From Clostridia bacterium (GTDB lineage: Bacteria > Bacillota > Clostridia > Christensenellales > Aristaeellaceae), in the NCBI GenBank assembly GCA_017396845.1, contig JAFQKQ010000118.1, positions 1-64,000 on the forward strand: a stretch of DNA of 64,000 nt, given 5' to 3'. The notes beneath the pieces are model-generated. The model did no database searches and was not told the origin of the DNA. It saw nothing but the letters and a program-made list of their open reading frames with translations. Positions within the stretch are counted from its first letter, which is position 1. Each line of letters starts with the position of its first letter. The position numbers and the translations under genes are program-made. Below are positions 61,794-64,000 of this stretch, piece by piece.

Positions 61794-63197
61794 TCAGAAG
61801 CCGAAATACGTCTTGGCGTTATAATAGCACACACCTTGAATGATCGTCTTGAGCGCGTCCCAATCGGCGGGATATTCGCCGTTATCCACCCAGGAGCCCA
61901 CCAGCTCGCACAGTATGCGGCGGAAATACTCATGGCGCGGATAGCTCACGAAGGAACGGGAGTCGGTGAGCATGCCGACAAAGGTGGAGAGCATGCCGAG
62001 GCTGGAAAGCGCGCGCATCTGTTCAAACATGCCGTCCTTCTGGTCGCAGAACCACCAGGCGCTGCCGAACTGCACCTTGCCTGCAATACCGGCTTCCGTC
62101 TGGAAGTTGCCGGCGGTGGAGGCGAGCACATAGTTGGCATTCGGATTCAGGGTGTAGAGGATGGTCTTGGGAAGAAGTCCCTTTTCCTCCTGTGCGCCCA
62201 GAAGCTTTCCGAGCTTCGCGGAGATCAATTCGTCGCTGATGGAGTCAAAGCCGGTGTCGGGGCCGTATTTTCTGAACATCGGGCCGTTGTTGTTGCGCTG
62301 TGCATTCATGTGATACTGCTGCGCCCAGCCGAGCTCGCGGTACAGTCCGCCAAGATAGATCATGATGTAGGTGCGGTAGCTGTCTGCGGTCTCGCGGTCC
62401 ATCTTTTCGCCCTTCATGCCGAGGCAGAAGGCTTCGTTTACCTTGTCCATATCCACTTCGCCGCTCGGCACGGTGTCAAGTCCGTGATCGGATACGCGGC
62501 AGCCGTTTTCATTAAAGAAGAGTGCGCGAACGCGGAGCGCTTTGCATACGTCCTCGGGCGTACGGATTTCAACGCCGGACACGCCTTCCAGCGTCTTTAT
62601 GTACTTGTCAAAGCCTTCAAAATCCACCTTGATTGCTTTATCGGGGCGGAAGGTTGGAAGCACTTTTACCGTAAAAGAAGCGTCCTTGGCAATTGCCTTG
62701 TGGTATTCAAGGGAATCGGCGGGATCGTCGGTTGTGCATACGACTTCAACATTGAATTTTTCAATCAGGCGCTTTGCGCGGAATTCCTCCGTTGCAAGCA
62801 GTTTATTCGCCTTTTCCCAGATTTCGGGCGCGGTTTTTTCGGTGAGCGGCGTATCGATTCCGAATACGCGCTTCAGCTCCAGATGCGTCCAGTGATACAG
62901 CGGATTTCCGATGGCCATGGAAATCGTGCGTGCGTAGGCGAGGAATTTCTCGTAATCGTCGCCGTCTCCGCGAATCAGCTTGTCGTCAACGCCGAATGCG
63001 GCCATCGCGCGCCACTTGTAATGGTCGCCGCCTAAAAACAGCTCGGTGATATTTCTGAATTGCTTGTTCTCGGCAATTTCGCGCGGGATCAGATGACAGT
63101 GATAGTCGATGATGGGCATGTTTTCGGCGAACTCATGATACAGCTTTTTACTGGCTTCGGAAGTGAGCAGAAAATCCTCGTTCATAAAAGCCTTCAT
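61794..63197 (-). CDS. uxaC: Glucuronate/uronate isomerase
   Basis: 467 residues from the ATG at 63197 (MKAFMNEDFLLTSE, the family start); other starts at 63209 and TTG 63224 are possible. Amidohydrolase-like barrel with IIDYHCHLIP metal ligands. Turns D-glucuronate into D-fructuronate or galacturonate into tagaturonate. First gene of the sugar operon. Confidence 0.95.
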   Translation of the reverse strand: MKAFMNEDFLLTSEASKKLYHEFAENMPIIDYHCHLIPREIAENKQFRNITELFLGGDHYKWRAMAAFGVDDKLIRGDGDDYEKFLAYARTISMAIGNPLYHWTHLELKRVFGIDTPLTEKTAPEIWEKANKLLATEEFRAKRLIEKFNVEVVCTTDDPADSLEYHKAIAKDASFTVKVLPTFRPDKAIKVDFEGFDKYIKTLEGVSGVEIRTPEDVCKALRVRALFFNENGCRVSDHGLDTVPSGEVDMDKVNEAFCLGMKGEKMDRETADSYRTYIMIYLGGLYRELGWAQQYHMNAQRNNNGPMFRKYGPDTGFDSISDELISAKLGKLLGAQEEKGLLPKTILYTLNPNANYVLASTAGNFQTEAGIAGKVQFGSAWWFCDQKDGMFEQMRALSSLGMLSTFVGMLTDSRSFVSYPRHEYFRRILCELVGSWVDNGEYPADWDALKTIIQGVCYYNAKTYFGF

Positions 63198-63238
63198 ATA
63201 TTCATCCATCTCCTTGTTGTCCAAATTCCGTTAATCAT

Positions 63239-63267
63239 AACATATCACGTTCTTAGTTGGCTGTCAA
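63239..63267 (-). promoter_or_regulatory. Promoter for uxaC-sialidase-nanA
   Basis: Minus strand: TTGACA, 17-base spacer ending in TGA, TATGTT. Divergent from the regulator promoter. Confidence 0.75.
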
Positions 63268-63307
63268 GAAAAATAATATCACAGCATGAATTCCTGCGTT
63301 TCCTGGT

Positions 63308-63336
63308 TTGACAAGCGCTCCAAATGACGCTATAAT
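63308..63336 (+). promoter_or_regulatory. Consensus promoter for Crp/Fnr regulator
   Basis: TTGACA, 17-base spacer, TATAAT; perfect sigma-A consensus, 19 bases before the ATG. Confidence 0.9.
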
Positions 63337-63354
63337 GAAATAAGGTGATGACAT

Positions 63355-64000
63355 ATGACGATTGAAGGCTTTTTTACCGTTTGGAATCAATTGGATGATA
63401 ATGACCGCGAGACGCTTGAAAACAGCGCGTTCCGTCAGACAATCTCAAAAGGGACCGTACTCCATAACGGCTCTCAGGACTGCACCGGCTTGATCTGCGT
63501 GATTTCGGGTCAGCTTCGCGCCTATATACTCTCTGCCGACGGGCGGGAGATAACGCTCTACAGGCTTTTGGAAAGGGATATATGCCTGTTTTCCGCAAGC
63601 TGCATGATGCGCAGCATACAATTCGATATCACCATTGAAGCGGAAAAGGAATCGGAAATCTATATGATTCCGGTGGAAGTTTATCAGTCCGTCATGATGA
63701 AATCCGCCCCGCTTGCCAATTTCACAAATTCGATCATGGCCAGCCGTTTTACTGACGTCATGTGGCTGATTGAACAGATTATGTGGAAGCGCTTTGATCA
63801 GCGCCTTGCCGCTTTTCTTGTGGAGGAGAGCGCGTTGGAAGGAAGCGGAAGCATCAAAATCACGCATGAAAAAATCGCCGCCCACTTGGGAACGGCGAGA
63901 GAAGTGGTAACGAGAATGCTGAAATATTTCCAGTCGGAGGGATTTGTGAAGCTGACCCGGGGCAGCATAGAGATTATCGACGAAAAGGCGCTGTCGGCTT
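63355..64000 (+). CDS. Crp/Fnr-family transcription regulator, 3' end off window
   Basis: 215 residues of frame remain open from the ATG at 63355, with AAGGTGAT upstream, to the end of the window; only a few residues should be missing. N-terminal beta-roll (GLICVISGQLRAYILSADGREITLYRL), dimer helix, then winged HTH with HEKIAAHLGTAREVVTRMLKYF and EGFVKL. Divergent from uxaC, so a probable regulator of that operon. Not the same sequence as the regulator at 18996; the recognition helix differs (TAREVVTRML vs NRSALSRELS). Confidence 0.88.
   Translation, partial: MTIEGFFTVWNQLDDNDRETLENSAFRQTISKGTVLHNGSQDCTGLICVISGQLRAYILSADGREITLYRLLERDICLFSASCMMRSIQFDITIEAEKESEIYMIPVEVYQSVMMKSAPLANFTNSIMASRFTDVMWLIEQIMWKRFDQRLAAFLVEESALEGSGSIKITHEKIAAHLGTAREVVTRMLKYFQSEGFVKLTRGSIEIIDEKALSA

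Noticed and set aside
61836..63035. 399-residue plus-strand open frame
   Set aside because: Antisense to uxaC, with no motifs or ribosome site.
1..64000. CRISPR arrays, IS elements, phage or tRNA genes
   Set aside because: No direct repeats with regular spacers, transposases, integrases or cloverleaf-like sequences were recognised by eye; a tRNAscan or repeat finder run could still find a missed small one.

Overview
The window looks like the chromosome of a strictly anaerobic Clostridia-class Bacillota, probably a gut or rumen-type uncultured lineage. Reasons: a SCIFF ranthipeptide precursor with its radical-SAM maturase (a Clostridia hallmark), many ferredoxin-type Fe-S proteins, oxygen-sensitive class I hydratase and glutamate mutase genes, Bacillus/Clostridium-type exopolysaccharide phospho-regulators, strong AGGAGG ribosome sites and no outer-membrane genes. 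Base composition is balanced and fairly even; no rRNA, tRNA, IS element, prophage or CRISPR array was recognised. Almost all of the sequence is densely packed core and catabolic genes.

Layout. 1-7431 (+): 3' end of an LCP ligase gene, a duplicated-domain secreted protein, then an exopolysaccharide block (Wzz, BY-kinase, PHP phosphatase, polyprenyl sugar transferase, ABC exporter). 7534-11739: small housekeeping and surface genes (SGNH hydrolase, MazG-like, SH3 protein, alpha/beta hydrolase, Cys-rich protein). 11879-17269: dnaX, aldo/keto reductase, murG, a PLP decarboxylase. 17306-18950: the SCIFF promoter, 46-residue precursor, terminator/attenuator and maturase. 18996-22397: a Crp/Fnr regulator, a perfect palindrome centred at about -41.5 of the next promoter, a small NrdD-tail-like protein and a NitT/TauT-type ABC importer. 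22464-29384: M18 aminopeptidase, then GH127, GH27, flavin reductase, pentapeptide and AEC transporter genes on the minus strand.

29475-40443 (-) reads as one 11-gene operon from a consensus promoter at 40567-40595: lactate/malate-type dehydrogenase, hdrB-hdrC-hdrA, flxD-C-B-A, a soluble fumarate-reductase-like flavoprotein with its Fe-S partner, and an AspT/YidE-type transporter. It predicts a cytoplasmic NADH-linked, flavin-based electron-bifurcating complex coupled to reduction of fumarate or a similar enoate. 40836-50022 (mainly -): MurNAc-6-P etherase and amino-sugar kinases, SIS proteins, Gfo/Idh dehydrogenases and an RNA methyltransferase, with an unrecognised membrane protein on the plus strand.

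50123-58452: a lipoprotein beta-lactamase-fold hydrolase (+), then a seven-gene minus-strand operon for the methylaspartate route of glutamate fermentation: citG-like, class I hydratase alpha and beta (mesaconase/fumarase), glutamate mutase GlmS, GlmL, GlmE, and methylaspartate ammonia-lyase. 58586-64000: a sugar nucleotidyltransferase (+), a sialic acid/hexuronate set (NanA-like lyase, intracellular sialidase-like protein, UxaC) and a divergent Crp/Fnr regulator that runs off the window. Together the genes describe a fermenter of amino acids and host or plant glycans that balances redox with bifurcation and reductive dicarboxylate chemistry.
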